Source: JAWKNZ01 sp041391425 (GTDB lineage: Bacteria; Bdellovibrionota_B; Oligoflexia; Oligoflexales; JAWKNZ01). From it: 35,020 nt of DNA. The DNA lies in NCBI GenBank assembly GCA_041391425.1, contig JAWKNZ010000023.1, positions 1 through 35,020 on the forward strand, read 5' to 3'. The notes under the pieces are model-generated. The model was not told the origin of the DNA. It did no database searches and saw only the letters and a program-made list of their open reading frames with translations. Below, piece by piece: positions 26,124 through 34,192 of the stretch (its first letter is position 1; every line of letters begins with the position of its first letter). Position numbers and translations under genes: made by a program.

Positions 26124-27281
26124 ATGTTGAGTCAGTCATTAAATGTTGAAGAGTTATCTCGCTATGATCGCCATTTAAGGCTTGCAAATGTAGGAATTAA
26201 TGGCCAAGTGGCTTTAAAGAATGCCCGCGTGTTGGTTATTGGGGTGGGTGGCTTAGGCTGTCCAGCAGCATTATATCTTGCTGCTGCTGGTGTAGGTAAA
26301 CTTGGGCTTTTAGACTTTGATGATGTAGAAGTAAGCAATTTGCAGAGGCAGGTACTGTTTAGAACTGTAGACGAAGGCAGGTCGAAGGTAGATTGTGCGT
26401 CTGAAGAGTTGCAAGCTTTGAATCCCTATATTGAGGTGTGTGTCTACCGAGAAAGGCTTAATAGTGAGAATGTTTTAACTATTTTTAATGACTATGATGT
26501 TATCGTAGATGCTGTCGATAATTTTGCTACCAGGTATTTGATCAGCGATGGCTGCGTGTTAGCTAATAAAATTAATGTACATGGGAGTGTACAAGGCTTT
26601 GAAGGTCGTATTTCCGTCCTTTGTCATGAAAATGGCCCATGTTACCGCTGTATGTTTCCGACTTTACCACGTTCAGGAAGTATTCCCTCTTGTTCTGAAG
26701 GAGGAGTTTTAGGAGTAGTTCCAGGTATTATAGGTACACATATGGCATGCGAGGTTATTAAGCTGATTATTGGCCAAGGAAGTGCGTCGATTGGATCCTT
26801 ACAAGTAATTGATGTACTTAATAATAGCTATGGTCGGTTTCGTCTTCCTCAGGATCCTGACTGCATAACTTGTGGCCAGTCGCCGAGTGTCACAGACATA
26901 AGCCACTGCCTCGAGGCGTCTTATATTGGAGCTTCTTGTGATGTATCTGCTGAACAGTATGCTGATTCAACCATAAACTGTTCGGAATTGGAGCAGATGT
27001 TGAGGCAAAATCCGAACGAAATGCTTCTAATCGATCTTAGAACTGCAGAAGAAATAGTGCAAACTCCAATGATTACAAGTGCGGTGTCTATTCCTTTGGC
27101 TGAGCTCAAAGAAAAGCTTTCTATTATGCGCCCACAAAAGCAAATTATTGTCTATTGCCGTGCAGGGGCTCGAGGAGAAACTGCACTTGAGCTGCTTAAA
27201 GGTCTGGGATTAAAAGGAGCTAAAAATTTGGCAGGAGGGGTTTTGGCATGGCAGTCCCATATATTTATACCGCAAAGCTAG
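26124..27281 (+). CDS. MoeB/ThiF-family adenylyltransferase fused to rhodanese domain (MoeZ-like)
   Basis: E1-like enzyme that adenylates, then thiolates, the C-terminal Gly-Gly of a sulfur-carrier protein (MoaD/ThiS/CysO type). Start at ATG 26124, with GAAGGA just upstream; a longer frame from 26064 lacks a ribosome site. Residues about 1-260 form the ThiF domain: YDRHLRLANVGINGQ, ATP loop VIGVGGLGCPAALYLAAAG, DFDDVEVSNLQRQ, zinc cysteines CYRC and CITC, and catalytic-Cys region IPSCSEGGVLGVVPGIIG. Residues about 290-385 form a rhodanese domain with active Cys in VYCRAGARGETAL. No carrier-protein or thiamine/molybdopterin gene is adjacent. The TAG stop shares its TA with the target site of a MITE insertion. 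Confidence 0.9.
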   Translation: MLSQSLNVEELSRYDRHLRLANVGINGQVALKNARVLVIGVGGLGCPAALYLAAAGVGKLGLLDFDDVEVSNLQRQVLFRTVDEGRSKVDCASEELQALNPYIEVCVYRERLNSENVLTIFNDYDVIVDAVDNFATRYLISDGCVLANKINVHGSVQGFEGRISVLCHENGPCYRCMFPTLPRSGSIPSCSEGGVLGVVPGIIGTHMACEVIKLIIGQGSASIGSLQVIDVLNNSYGRFRLPQDPDCITCGQSPSVTDISHCLEASYIGASCDVSAEQYADSTINCSELEQMLRQNPNEMLLIDLRTAEEIVQTPMITSAVSIPLAELKEKLSIMRPQKQIIVYCRAGARGETALELLKGLGLKGAKNLAGGVLAWQSHIFIPQS

Positions 27282-27459
27282 GGCGTGTTGACGTTTCATT
27301 TTCGTAGCGAGAGACAAATACTTGAAAGTCGCAGCTAGGAAGGGTTTCAAAAATTACCGGAGGTGTACTAGATGTACATTGAGGATAATTTTTGAAACCC
27401 TGACAACGTTGTGACTCAAGGGTTTGGCTCGTAGTAGGAAATGAAACGTCAACACGCCC
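27281..27459. mobile_element. Palindromic MITE, 179 bp, TA target duplication
   Basis: The outer 22-24 bases are perfect inverted repeats (GGGCGTGTTGACGTTTCATT at the left, its complement ending at 27459), and the inner arms remain imperfectly complementary to the centre, including AGGGTTTCAAAAATTA / TAATTTTTGAAACCCT. TA lies immediately outside both ends (27279-27280 and 27460-27461), as expected for IS630/Tc1-mariner or some IS5-type movement. No coding frame is inside. Because the base after the right TA is G, the stop TAG of the upstream gene would have existed before insertion too. Confidence 0.8.
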
Positions 27460-27606
27460 TAGATTTTCTACTGGTTAAAATTGCCCATATCTTCTGTGAA
27501 AAATGGGGTGAATCCATTATGGTCAAGGGTTTTTAAATTTGTTATGGTAATTTTGTAAGGGTGTTATTTTTAAGATATTTCGTGCTTTTTGGCCTGGGTT
27601 TATTTC

Positions 27607-27728
27607 TAAGAGGCTGTCTGATGTGCAGGGTATCGAGGTGAAAAGAAAAAATATAGCAGAACTATGTTGGCATAGTATGGGCTTTTTCTTGGAGTAACTA
27701 GAAATCGTGTGTATCAGACAGCCGCTCC
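27607..27728. mobile_element. Second MITE-like element, about 120 bp, with a related copy at 31807
   Basis: GGCTGTCTGAT (27612-27622) and its exact complement ATCAGACAGCC (27713-27723) bound the element; outward the arms stay similar (TAAGAG against TAGGAG). No coding frame is inside. Its left half is clearly similar to a stretch near 31807, including CAGGGTATC/TAGGGTATC and GAAAAGAAAAAA/GTAAGAAAAAAA. It ends about 60 bp before a response-regulator start, so it may carry promoter sequence for it. Confidence 0.6.
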
Positions 27729-27788
27729 TAATAAGGCAATTTGAAGTGGCCCGTTTTCTTTTACAATGAATTTTAGGAATAATGAAGG

Positions 27789-28472
27789 ATGGATGCAGTT
27801 CAGTACGCAAACAAAATCAGGATTGTGGTTATTGATGATCATCAGGTAGTGCGTGAAGGTTTGGTCGCTATGATTAATGCGCAAATCGATATGGAAGTTG
27901 TCGGTAGTTGTGATAACCCAGTTCGTGGCTATGAGCTGATAGACGAAACATCCCCTTCTATTGTTATTACCGATATATCGATGCCGGAAGGGGCTCCTTT
28001 TGAAATGGTGAAAGAAGCAAAGCAAAAGCTTCCCAACCTAAAGGTGATTTTTCTTACAGGTTATGGAACTGATAGTAATCTTGAGCGAGCATTGCGTTCA
28101 GGGGGTGAGGGTTTTATTTGTAAGAATGAGCCTATGCAAGATTTTATTGAGGCAATTCGTGAGATCGAGGCAGGTCATACATATTTTTCTCGAGAGATTA
28201 GCGACCGTATTGTCAAAGGAAATGAGGGCGAAGAGCAGAATGGCATTTATTCGGAAGAATTGGTTGTTCGCAAAGAGCTTCTAAGTTCTCGAGAGGTAGA
28301 AGTGTTGTGTTGTGTAGCTAAAGGGTTGACTGCTAAGCAAATAGCAGGAGCTTTAAAGATCAGTGCTAAGACAGTAGAACGTCATAAGTCGAATATTATG
28401 GCTAAATTAAGAATTCATTCTCAAGTAGACCTTGCCCGTTATGCGATACGAGAAGGTTATATTGTCGCTTAA
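27789..28472 (+). CDS. NarL/FixJ-family response regulator
   Basis: Two-domain transcription regulator of 227 aa. Receiver about residues 9-125: acidic pair VIDDHQVVREG, phospho-acceptor Asp in VITDISMPEG, Thr in IFLTGYG, and Lys in FICKNEP (C-K-N in place of the usual K-x-P context). C-terminal LuxR-type helix-turn-helix about 160-222: LLSSREVEVLCCVAKGLTAK, QIAGALKISAKTVERHKSNI, MAKLRIHSQVDLARYA. A GAAGG motif directly abuts the ATG, so the ribosome site may instead be the AGGA 10 nt upstream. No partner kinase is adjacent (orphan). A MITE-like element lies just upstream. Confidence 0.92.
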   Translation: MDAVQYANKIRIVVIDDHQVVREGLVAMINAQIDMEVVGSCDNPVRGYELIDETSPSIVITDISMPEGAPFEMVKEAKQKLPNLKVIFLTGYGTDSNLERALRSGGEGFICKNEPMQDFIEAIREIEAGHTYFSREISDRIVKGNEGEEQNGIYSEELVVRKELLSSREVEVLCCVAKGLTAKQIAGALKISAKTVERHKSNIMAKLRIHSQVDLARYAIREGYIVA

Positions 28473-28535
28473 TGTTAGTTAGGCATTCTTTAATTTTAAA
28501 GTCTTTAAAGTGGTCTGGTGTTTGCTAGGCTGCTT

Positions 28536-29726
28536 TTAATCTTCTTCGATTAAGCAAAGGGGTTGGTTGCTACTTAACTTGTCTATCTTTTCTAATGATC
28601 GATCTAGTAGTCTTGTTCGTGTTGAAGCCAAAGATTCATATTCCTTTTGAGCGTCAGTTAACTTCTTACCCATGTTTTCAAATTTTTCCAGATATTTGTT
28701 CCATTGTTTTCTAAAAGTGGTCATGTGATTTAGTATTTCTCCGGATGTTTTTTCTATAGAGAAATTTTCGATTGCTTGTCTAACCACTGCTAGAACTGCA
28801 AATAATGTTAGAGGTGAACAGCAGATAATTTTGCTTTTGATGGCTTCGTCTAATAGTTCTGGATTTTCAGATTGAATAAAAGCAAATATTTGTTCATTAG
28901 GTATAAATAACAAAACGCAATCTACGGTGTTTTCTGCTGTCGAAATATAGCCTCTGTCTGTAAGTTCTTTTATTCTAGCTTTGACATCTTTTAAAAATAG
29001 TCTCTTATATTTTATTTTTTCGTCAGTATTTTGACTACTAATATATTTTGTGTAGTTTATGATTGGGAACTTAACGTCCATATTTAAAATTTGGTCTTGT
29101 GGTAGTAAAAATGTAAAATCTGGCCTGCTGCCCCCGGTTAGTGACTTTTGCTTGGTATAGCTAATATTTTCAATAAAGCCCGCTAGTTTGAGTACGTCTT
29201 CAGCGATTCTTTCTCCCCATTGTCCTCTAATCTGTGAGTTTGATAAGGTTTCGTTTAGGTTGGCGGTAATTTTTATCAATGATGAAGTTTGTTCATTGGT
29301 TTGTTGGAGTTGCGCGGACATAAAACCCAGTTGGTCTCCTCTCTCTTTTTCCATAGAGCGGACGAGCTCGTTAACCTGGTTGAGGTTTTTGTTGAGGTTT
29401 TCTAGTTGTGAATCGATGAGCTTCTTTTTGTTTTCCAGGTCGTTACTAAATCGTTCGCGTTCCGATAATGAAAGATTCTGTGTTTGTTTTATTAGCTCTT
29501 CTGTAGATTTATTCAATAATTCGCTGGAAAGATTGGAAAAACTTGCCTTCATAAAATCTAAGTTTTGCTGGATCGATTGACGCTGTGATTCTTGCGCTTT
29601 GTCTAATAGGTCAGCAGCAATTTCTTTGCTTGTTTGTTTTTTAAACCAATTGATCCAATAGGAAAAAATTATGCCGCAGGCAAACCCAAGTAATAACATG
29701 CTTAAATAAACTAAATATTCTTTCAT
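28536..29726 (-). CDS. rmuC: RmuC-family DNA recombination protein
   Basis: Putative nuclease-fold protein that in E. coli limits inversion at short inverted repeats. Start at ATG 29726, with GAGG 6 nt upstream (the frame extends four codons further). The 396-aa protein has an N-terminal membrane anchor about residues 5-27, a long coiled coil to about residue 150 (QSRRQS..., ENKKKLIDSQLENLNKNLNQV), and the RmuC domain: RGQWGERIAEDVLKLAGF, then GGSRPDFTFLLP and LNMDVKFPI, the PD-(D/E)xK-like core, then VDCVLLFIPNEQIFAF and CSPLTLFAVLAVVRQA. Length and order match the family. It faces the NarL-type regulator convergently. The neighbouring arrays of inverted repeats make its presence apt, but that is only context. 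Confidence 0.9.
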   Translation of the reverse strand: MKEYLVYLSMLLLGFACGIIFSYWINWFKKQTSKEIAADLLDKAQESQRQSIQQNLDFMKASFSNLSSELLNKSTEELIKQTQNLSLSERERFSNDLENKKKLIDSQLENLNKNLNQVNELVRSMEKERGDQLGFMSAQLQQTNEQTSSLIKITANLNETLSNSQIRGQWGERIAEDVLKLAGFIENISYTKQKSLTGGSRPDFTFLLPQDQILNMDVKFPIINYTKYISSQNTDEKIKYKRLFLKDVKARIKELTDRGYISTAENTVDCVLLFIPNEQIFAFIQSENPELLDEAIKSKIICCSPLTLFAVLAVVRQAIENFSIEKTSGEILNHMTTFRKQWNKYLEKFENMGKKLTDAQKEYESLASTRTRLLDRSLEKIDKLSSNQPLCLIEED

Positions 29727-29802
29727 GAGCTTCCTCAATTGATTCTTTTCTCGACGACGATGTCATATTTTACATAGATCAGCAAGATTGAATACGCTCT
29801 TT

Positions 29803-30153
29803 GTCATTCTGAGCCGAAGGTGAAGCATCTCTTTCGAGACCCTTCACTTCGTTCAGGGTGACGGGCTATGTGCTTTTCGTCATTCTGAGCCGAAGGTGAA
29901 GCATCTCTTTCTAGACCCTTCACTTCGTTCAGGGTGACGGGCTATGTGCTTTTCGTCATTCTGAGCCGTAGGCGAAGGATCTCTTTTGAGACCCCTTCAC
30001 TTCGTTCAGGGTGACGGGCTATGTGCTTTTCGTCATTCTGAGCCGTAGGCGAAGAATCTCTTTCTAGACCCTTTACTTCGTTCAGGGTGACGGGCTATGT
30101 CATTTCGTTTAAGGTGACGGGCTATGTCATTTCGTTTAAGGTGACGGGCTATG
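29803..30153. repeat. Tandem array C: four 76-77-bp units plus two short copies
   Basis: Units start at 29803, 29879, 29955 and 30032. Each consists of GTCATTCTGAGCCGAAGGTG..., a CATCTCTTT core, then GACCCTTCACTTCGTTCAGG, GTGACGGGCTATG and a short linker. From about 30100 two 27-bp copies (GTCATTTCGTTTAAGGTGACGGGCTAT) retain only the outer parts. The two halves of the unit are imperfectly complementary (GAGCCGAAGGTGAAG against CTTCACTTCGTTCAG), so each unit could fold as a hairpin. The array lies between the rmuC start and the 3' end of the aminotransferase gene. Confidence 0.95.
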
Positions 30154-30158
30154 TGCCA

Positions 30159-31630
30159 TTAAGAACTAATTGCATTTGCGAGTACTTCGATCATTAAATC
30201 AACTTCTTGACTAGTGATTCTGAAGTGGGGGGTGAATCTTAAGGAATTTTCTCCCCCATGGATTACACCAAGACCATGGTGCCGTAGATGTTTTTCGAGG
30301 CCGTTTTCACCCACTACTTTGAAATGTTGTGGATTTATTTCTGCAGAAAAGAGCAAACCGGTTCCCTGCACTTTAGTTATGATTTCTGGGTATTGTTTAG
30401 CTAATGCTGAAAGCTTTGTTAGAAACTCTTTGCCTCGTTCTTGGATGTTTTTGCGTAGCTTCTCATCTACTTGATCCAAAACGGCGCAAGCAACATCGAG
30501 GGCTCTTGGATTTGTTGTCATGGTATTGCCATATATGCCAGTTTGGTATAACGCAGCAGTTTTTTCTGACATGGCCAAGATTGAAAATGGATACTGCCCA
30601 GCATTTAGGGCCTTTGAATATGTTTCCATATCAGGAGCTGGCATATTTTCAAAGCCGGGGTAATCCATAATACTTAAACATCCATGTGCTCGTAGGCCAG
30701 CTTGGATAGAATCTACTAACAGTAAAGCACCGTGTTCCGTGGTTAAACGCCTTGCTTCTTGGTAAAATTCTGGCGTGATGCCTTTACCAGGGTCTCCTTC
30801 ACCCATTACTGGTTCCATAAACATGATTTCGAAAAACACCCCGGTCTGTTCTGCTTTTGCAAAGACAGCTTTGAGTTCATCCACGTCATTTGGAGTTACC
30901 GTAACAAGGTTGTCTCTATGTGCAAAAGAAGCGAGGGTGGCCTTGTATTTTTTGAGGCAGGAATCTGATGCTTGCGCGGGCCTATCGGTGCGTCCGTGGA
31001 AGCCGCCGGATAAGGCTAAAAATTTGATGGTCTTTCCTGCGTGTCTACCACCGGGGTCGGTTTGAAGTTTTGCATTTATATCAGAAAGCCTTGCAGCTAC
31101 TGTGACAGCTTCTGAGCCCGAATTCATGCATAAAAAACTATGATAGAGTTTAGTGCGTTTGCTAATACTTCCGATTTCTTTATGAAGCTTATTAACAAGC
31201 CTTTTTGTGAGAAGCTTGCCGTCATAATATTTGCCATGACTTGGTGGTTTGTCATGGCTTCTGTAATTTCATCTGGATCGTGGCCAAATCCTAGCATACC
31301 ATAACCACCGGAGTCATGTAGGATAGCTCCGAAGCTAGTGACGATCCATGGACCTTTGGCAGCAAGGGCGACGTAGGGGTTTACTGCATCACTGGAGTAA
31401 AAATTAACATAACTTTCTTGCAAAGCTATTATTTGTTGGTCTTCGCTTAGTGCGAATACCTCGGAGAATTCTTCTCTTAATTTGAGATACTGTTTATGAG
31501 CTGATTCAATAGCTGCTTGTAAATTTTTGTCTATTTCTAAAAAGATTTTATGACAGTATCATTTAAACCGCTTGTGATGCGTTTGCTAGCATGATTTCTA
31601 ATTTCATTGAGTTTCTCTAAATAGCCTCAT
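30159..31630 (-). pseudogene. Lysine 6-aminotransferase-like class III aminotransferase with three frameshifts
   Basis: PLP enzyme of the class III aminotransferase fold; closest in pattern to lysine epsilon-aminotransferases. Start ATG 31630 has GGAGG 6 nt upstream. Reconstructed order: helical N-terminus (LEKLNEIRNHASKRI), DAVNPYVALAAKGPWIVTSF, HDSGGYGMLGFGHDPDEI, MNSGSEAVTVAARL (PLP phosphate cup), GGFHGRTDRPAQASD, LLVDSIQAGLRAHG, and PLP lysine in ETYSKALNAGQYP, then YGNTMTTNPRALDVACAVLD and GVIHGGENSLRFTPHF. Frame breaks lie near 31625 (extra base), 31546-31549 (missing base) and 31202-31206 (missing A in an A-run on the coding strand). Removing them gives about 490 residues. Catalytic residues are intact, so decay is either very recent or only apparent. 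Confidence 0.88.
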
Positions 31631-32072
31631 TTAAAACCTCCACTTCGATCGAGATTGCACAACATAGGAAAGTGGTCTCTACTGGTCAAGTATCAAATAA
31701 AATAATAGGTAATTGGTTTCGGGTTTCCTGTTAAAAACCTAAGGGGATTATAATTATTTCAGTAAAAACATATAGTTAAATAAAAAATGGTTGCTGAGCT
31801 TTATTCTTAAAAGCTGTCTAATGGGTAGGGTATCATAGAGGTAAGAAAAAAAGTACCGAAGATATCTATTCATAATAATAGCATTTTTTTAGAAATAAGG
31901 CCTGAGTCGTATGGTTTAGATTTCTTGTTAGGGAGTGCTGCTTGGCAGTAGTAGGCAAAAAAATTAGGTGCTAGGGTTTCAGGCTTAGCTTATTTTAACC
32001 GAAAAATATTCTATAGAATGGCTAAACTGCCAGTGTAATTGTCGGACATTAGAGTATAAGGTGAACGAGGTA
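31631..32072. other. Gene-free stretch with a partial copy of the 27607 repeat
   Basis: No supported gene in these 442 bases. From about 31807 to 31930 the sequence matches the left half of the MITE-like element at 27607 (AAGCTGTCTAATGGGTAGGG against AGGCTGTCTGATGTGCAGGG). A complementary right end is not recognisable, so this copy is decayed. As at 27607, the next gene downstream encodes a receiver-domain protein. Confidence 0.5.
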
Positions 32073-33275
32073 ATGGCAAATCCCGATCAGATGCCACAAA
32101 AGGTCTTACTTGTAGATGATGATCCTGGCGATTTAAAGACGTTGGAAAATATCTTAAAGAGCCAAAATATAAATGCTGTTACTGCAAATGATTGGTCGAC
32201 TGCTCTTTATCAATTTAACCAGCAAAAATTTGATTTAGCGATTATTGAGTTGGACTTGGATGATTTGCTAGGGACGGCTTTGATTCAGAAATGGCGTGAT
32301 CATGATGTCGTAAGTAAACGGGATTGTGCTTATATTGTTTCGATTGGGATGCAAAGAACATCGGGAGATGAAGCATTAATTAGTGAAATTGGTGATATAG
32401 CGAAGCTTGCAAAACCTTTCAAGACTCCAGCTGTTTTGGGGGCGATGGCAAAAGCGATGGCGATGGCGAAACAAAGGTCGCAATTGTCACAAATTAAGTC
32501 GCAATTGATCGATCCATTACTGCGGCAAAAAAAGTTTGATAAGGCTAGTGAAATTGCCTCAAAAAAGCTGCTTTCTATTGGTAATAAAGGAAAGCACTTA
32601 GCTGTGAAAGTTTATGAGGAAGCTGGTGCTCTTGACAAAGCTTTGCAGGTTGCTAGCGAATTAGCAAAAGCTGAACCACAAAATATGGCATATTTGAACG
32701 AAGTAGGTCGTCTTAATATGCTTTTAGGCAATTTAGATGCTGCCAAAAAAGCTTTTGAGGTCGCGGATAAAGCTGCTCCTATGAATATAGCGCGTCTTAA
32801 CGATATGGCATCCTTATATTTAGAGTTAAAGGAACCTGAAAATAGTGTGAATACGTTCAGACAGATTCTCAACTTGACCCCTGAAGATAAAGAAATAAAA
32901 TTTGATATGTATCAGAGGCTTATGCAGGCAGGCTTTGACAAGCATGCGCAAGATTTTTGTAAAGAAACATCAACGCCGATTGAGCTGATCCGTCATTTTA
33001 ATAATAAAGGTGTGATTTATTCGAAGGATAATGATTATATTTCGGCGATTGATGAGTATAAGAAAGCTTTAGATTTGATTCCTCAGGCTAAGGAGATTTA
33101 CCGAATTAAATATAATATGGCGATTGCGCATATTAACCTTAAGTATGTTGATCATATTATGACGGCACATGAGCTTTTGCAGGAGTGTTTGGAGTTAAAT
33201 CCTGAGTTTGAAAAGGCTCGTGAGAAATTGAAGGTTACTGAGAAGTATTTGCAGAAGTATCGGTCTGCTGGTTGA
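32073..33275 (+). CDS. Receiver-like domain plus TPR protein, phospho-acceptor Asp replaced by Glu
   Basis: Start chosen at ATG 32073 with AAGGTG 9 nt upstream; a GTG at 32061 is in frame. The 400-aa protein has a CheY-like domain about residues 8-130: acidic loop LLVDDDPGD, strand 3 DLAIIELDLDDLLG where Glu falls at the usual phospho-Asp position by spacing to the conserved Gly, IVSIGM (Ser for the Thr/Ser site) and LAKPF with the conserved Lys. From about 150 on come TPR-like repeats (AVKVYEEAGALDKALQVASE, AYLNEVGRLNMLLGNLDAA, ARLNDMASLYLELKEPENSV, YNMAIAHINLKYVDHIMTA). No DNA-binding or enzymatic domain. Likely a scaffold in a signalling system. A strong terminator follows it. Confidence 0.82.
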   Translation: MANPDQMPQKVLLVDDDPGDLKTLENILKSQNINAVTANDWSTALYQFNQQKFDLAIIELDLDDLLGTALIQKWRDHDVVSKRDCAYIVSIGMQRTSGDEALISEIGDIAKLAKPFKTPAVLGAMAKAMAMAKQRSQLSQIKSQLIDPLLRQKKFDKASEIASKKLLSIGNKGKHLAVKVYEEAGALDKALQVASELAKAEPQNMAYLNEVGRLNMLLGNLDAAKKAFEVADKAAPMNIARLNDMASLYLELKEPENSVNTFRQILNLTPEDKEIKFDMYQRLMQAGFDKHAQDFCKETSTPIELIRHFNNKGVIYSKDNDYISAIDEYKKALDLIPQAKEIYRIKYNMAIAHINLKYVDHIMTAHELLQECLELNPEFEKAREKLKVTEKYLQKYRSAG

Positions 33276-33297
33276 GGTGTATGGATTTAGTTAAATA

Positions 33298-33331
33298 AAA
33301 AACTTCACTTACTTAAAAGTGAAGTTTTTTA
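33298..33331. terminator. Bidirectional Rho-independent terminator
   Basis: AAAAACTTCACTT pairs perfectly with AAGTGAAGTTTTT around a short loop. A T-run follows on the plus strand (TTTTTTATTTTATTT) and the symmetrical A-run provides one on the minus strand. It separates the receiver-TPR gene from the convergent pilin gene. Confidence 0.88.
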
Positions 33332-33384
33332 TTTTATTTATATTTGTGTAACTATCTCCGTTAGTAAGTAATAATAGCTTTTGT

Positions 33385-33873
33385 TTATGGACAAGATGCA
33401 AGCGCATCCTGCGTATGTTGAAGGTCTTTATTTTGATCAATCGACCAGGTATCTGCTTGGCAATTAGGTGCGACTTTGTTGTTACCCGCCCCACCTGAAA
33501 CTGCAGTAGCCAGAAAGGTTGTGGCAGCAGCGGCAGCTATTTCGTATTGATAACGAACCTTTGCATTAGCTGCTGGACAAGGTGTTACTTTGAAACCTAA
33601 ATTATTATTGGGGCTAGTACAACCGTTTGCAGCCGTTAGATCTGAGCCCATTGCTGCCATGGTTTCATATCTCTCATTATCACCGTAAAAAGCTTCTTCC
33701 AAAGTATAGAGATGTGCTAGGTTTGTTTTGGCTTCCGTCATACGAGCCTTTGCTTGAAACGAAGCAAACTTTGGAATCGCCAATGCAGCCAATACTCCAA
33801 TGATAGCCACCACAATCATCAACTCTACTAAACTGAAACCACTTGCCTTCATGTCTTTGTCTAAAAACTTCAT
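33385..33873 (-). CDS. Type IV pilin (PilA-like major pilin)
   Basis: Prepilin of 162 aa processed by prepilin peptidase after G12 (leader MKFLDKDMKASG, then FSLVELMIVVAIIGVLAALA, with Glu5 of the mature pilin present). Start at 33873 is supported by AGGGG about 6 nt upstream. The hydrophobic helix continues into FASFQAKARMTEAKTNLAHLY, then a small globular domain with YGDNERYETMAAMG and four cysteines (NGC, TPCP, PNCQ, ASCP) that could form two disulfides. A Gly/Ala-rich segment lies between them. Assembled pili mediate twitching, adhesion or prey/host contact. No other pilus gene is in the window, so this pilin is encoded apart from the assembly machinery, at least on this side. Confidence 0.9.
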   Translation of the reverse strand: MKFLDKDMKASGFSLVELMIVVAIIGVLAALAIPKFASFQAKARMTEAKTNLAHLYTLEEAFYGDNERYETMAAMGSDLTAANGCTSPNNNLGFKVTPCPAANAKVRYQYEIAAAAATTFLATAVSGGAGNNKVAPNCQADTWSIDQNKDLQHTQDALASCP

Positions 33874-34192
33874 AATTTGCCCCTTTTTCCTTGCGATACA
33901 ATCAATTCGTTGATTAGTTGTCTATCTTCAATATTTGGAGGCGGTTCTTCTAAAAGTACAAGCTTCTACCCATTGGGAAGTTGAGTCTATTGGCTTTAAA
34001 ATCAACGTCCTCCTTGATTTAAAAAAATAATCGGGAGGAACCTATAGGGACTTTAGAGTTTTGTGTTGAGAATTGTTTTTTTTTTATAACCTACTGAAAT
34101 AATTTGATTAAAATTTGTATTTTTTTTATTGTTTGATGCGGTATTAAGTGGAAAGACTTATATTAGTTATGCAAAACGAGAGAAGTGGCTGC
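33874..34192. other. Pilin upstream region with a hairpin that covers a Shine-Dalgarno-like sequence
   Basis: No supported gene in 319 bases. On the minus strand, TCCTCC and GATT pair with AATC and GGAGGA across an A/T loop (34008-34039), hiding an AAGGAGGA. Homopolymer A/T runs lie further upstream. I saw no sigma-54-type GG-N10-GC promoter, which often drives pilin genes. Confidence 0.35.

Noticed and set aside
33874..34130. Sigma-54 promoter for the pilin
   Set aside because: No TGGCAC-N5-TTGC-like sequence was seen on the minus strand upstream of the gene.
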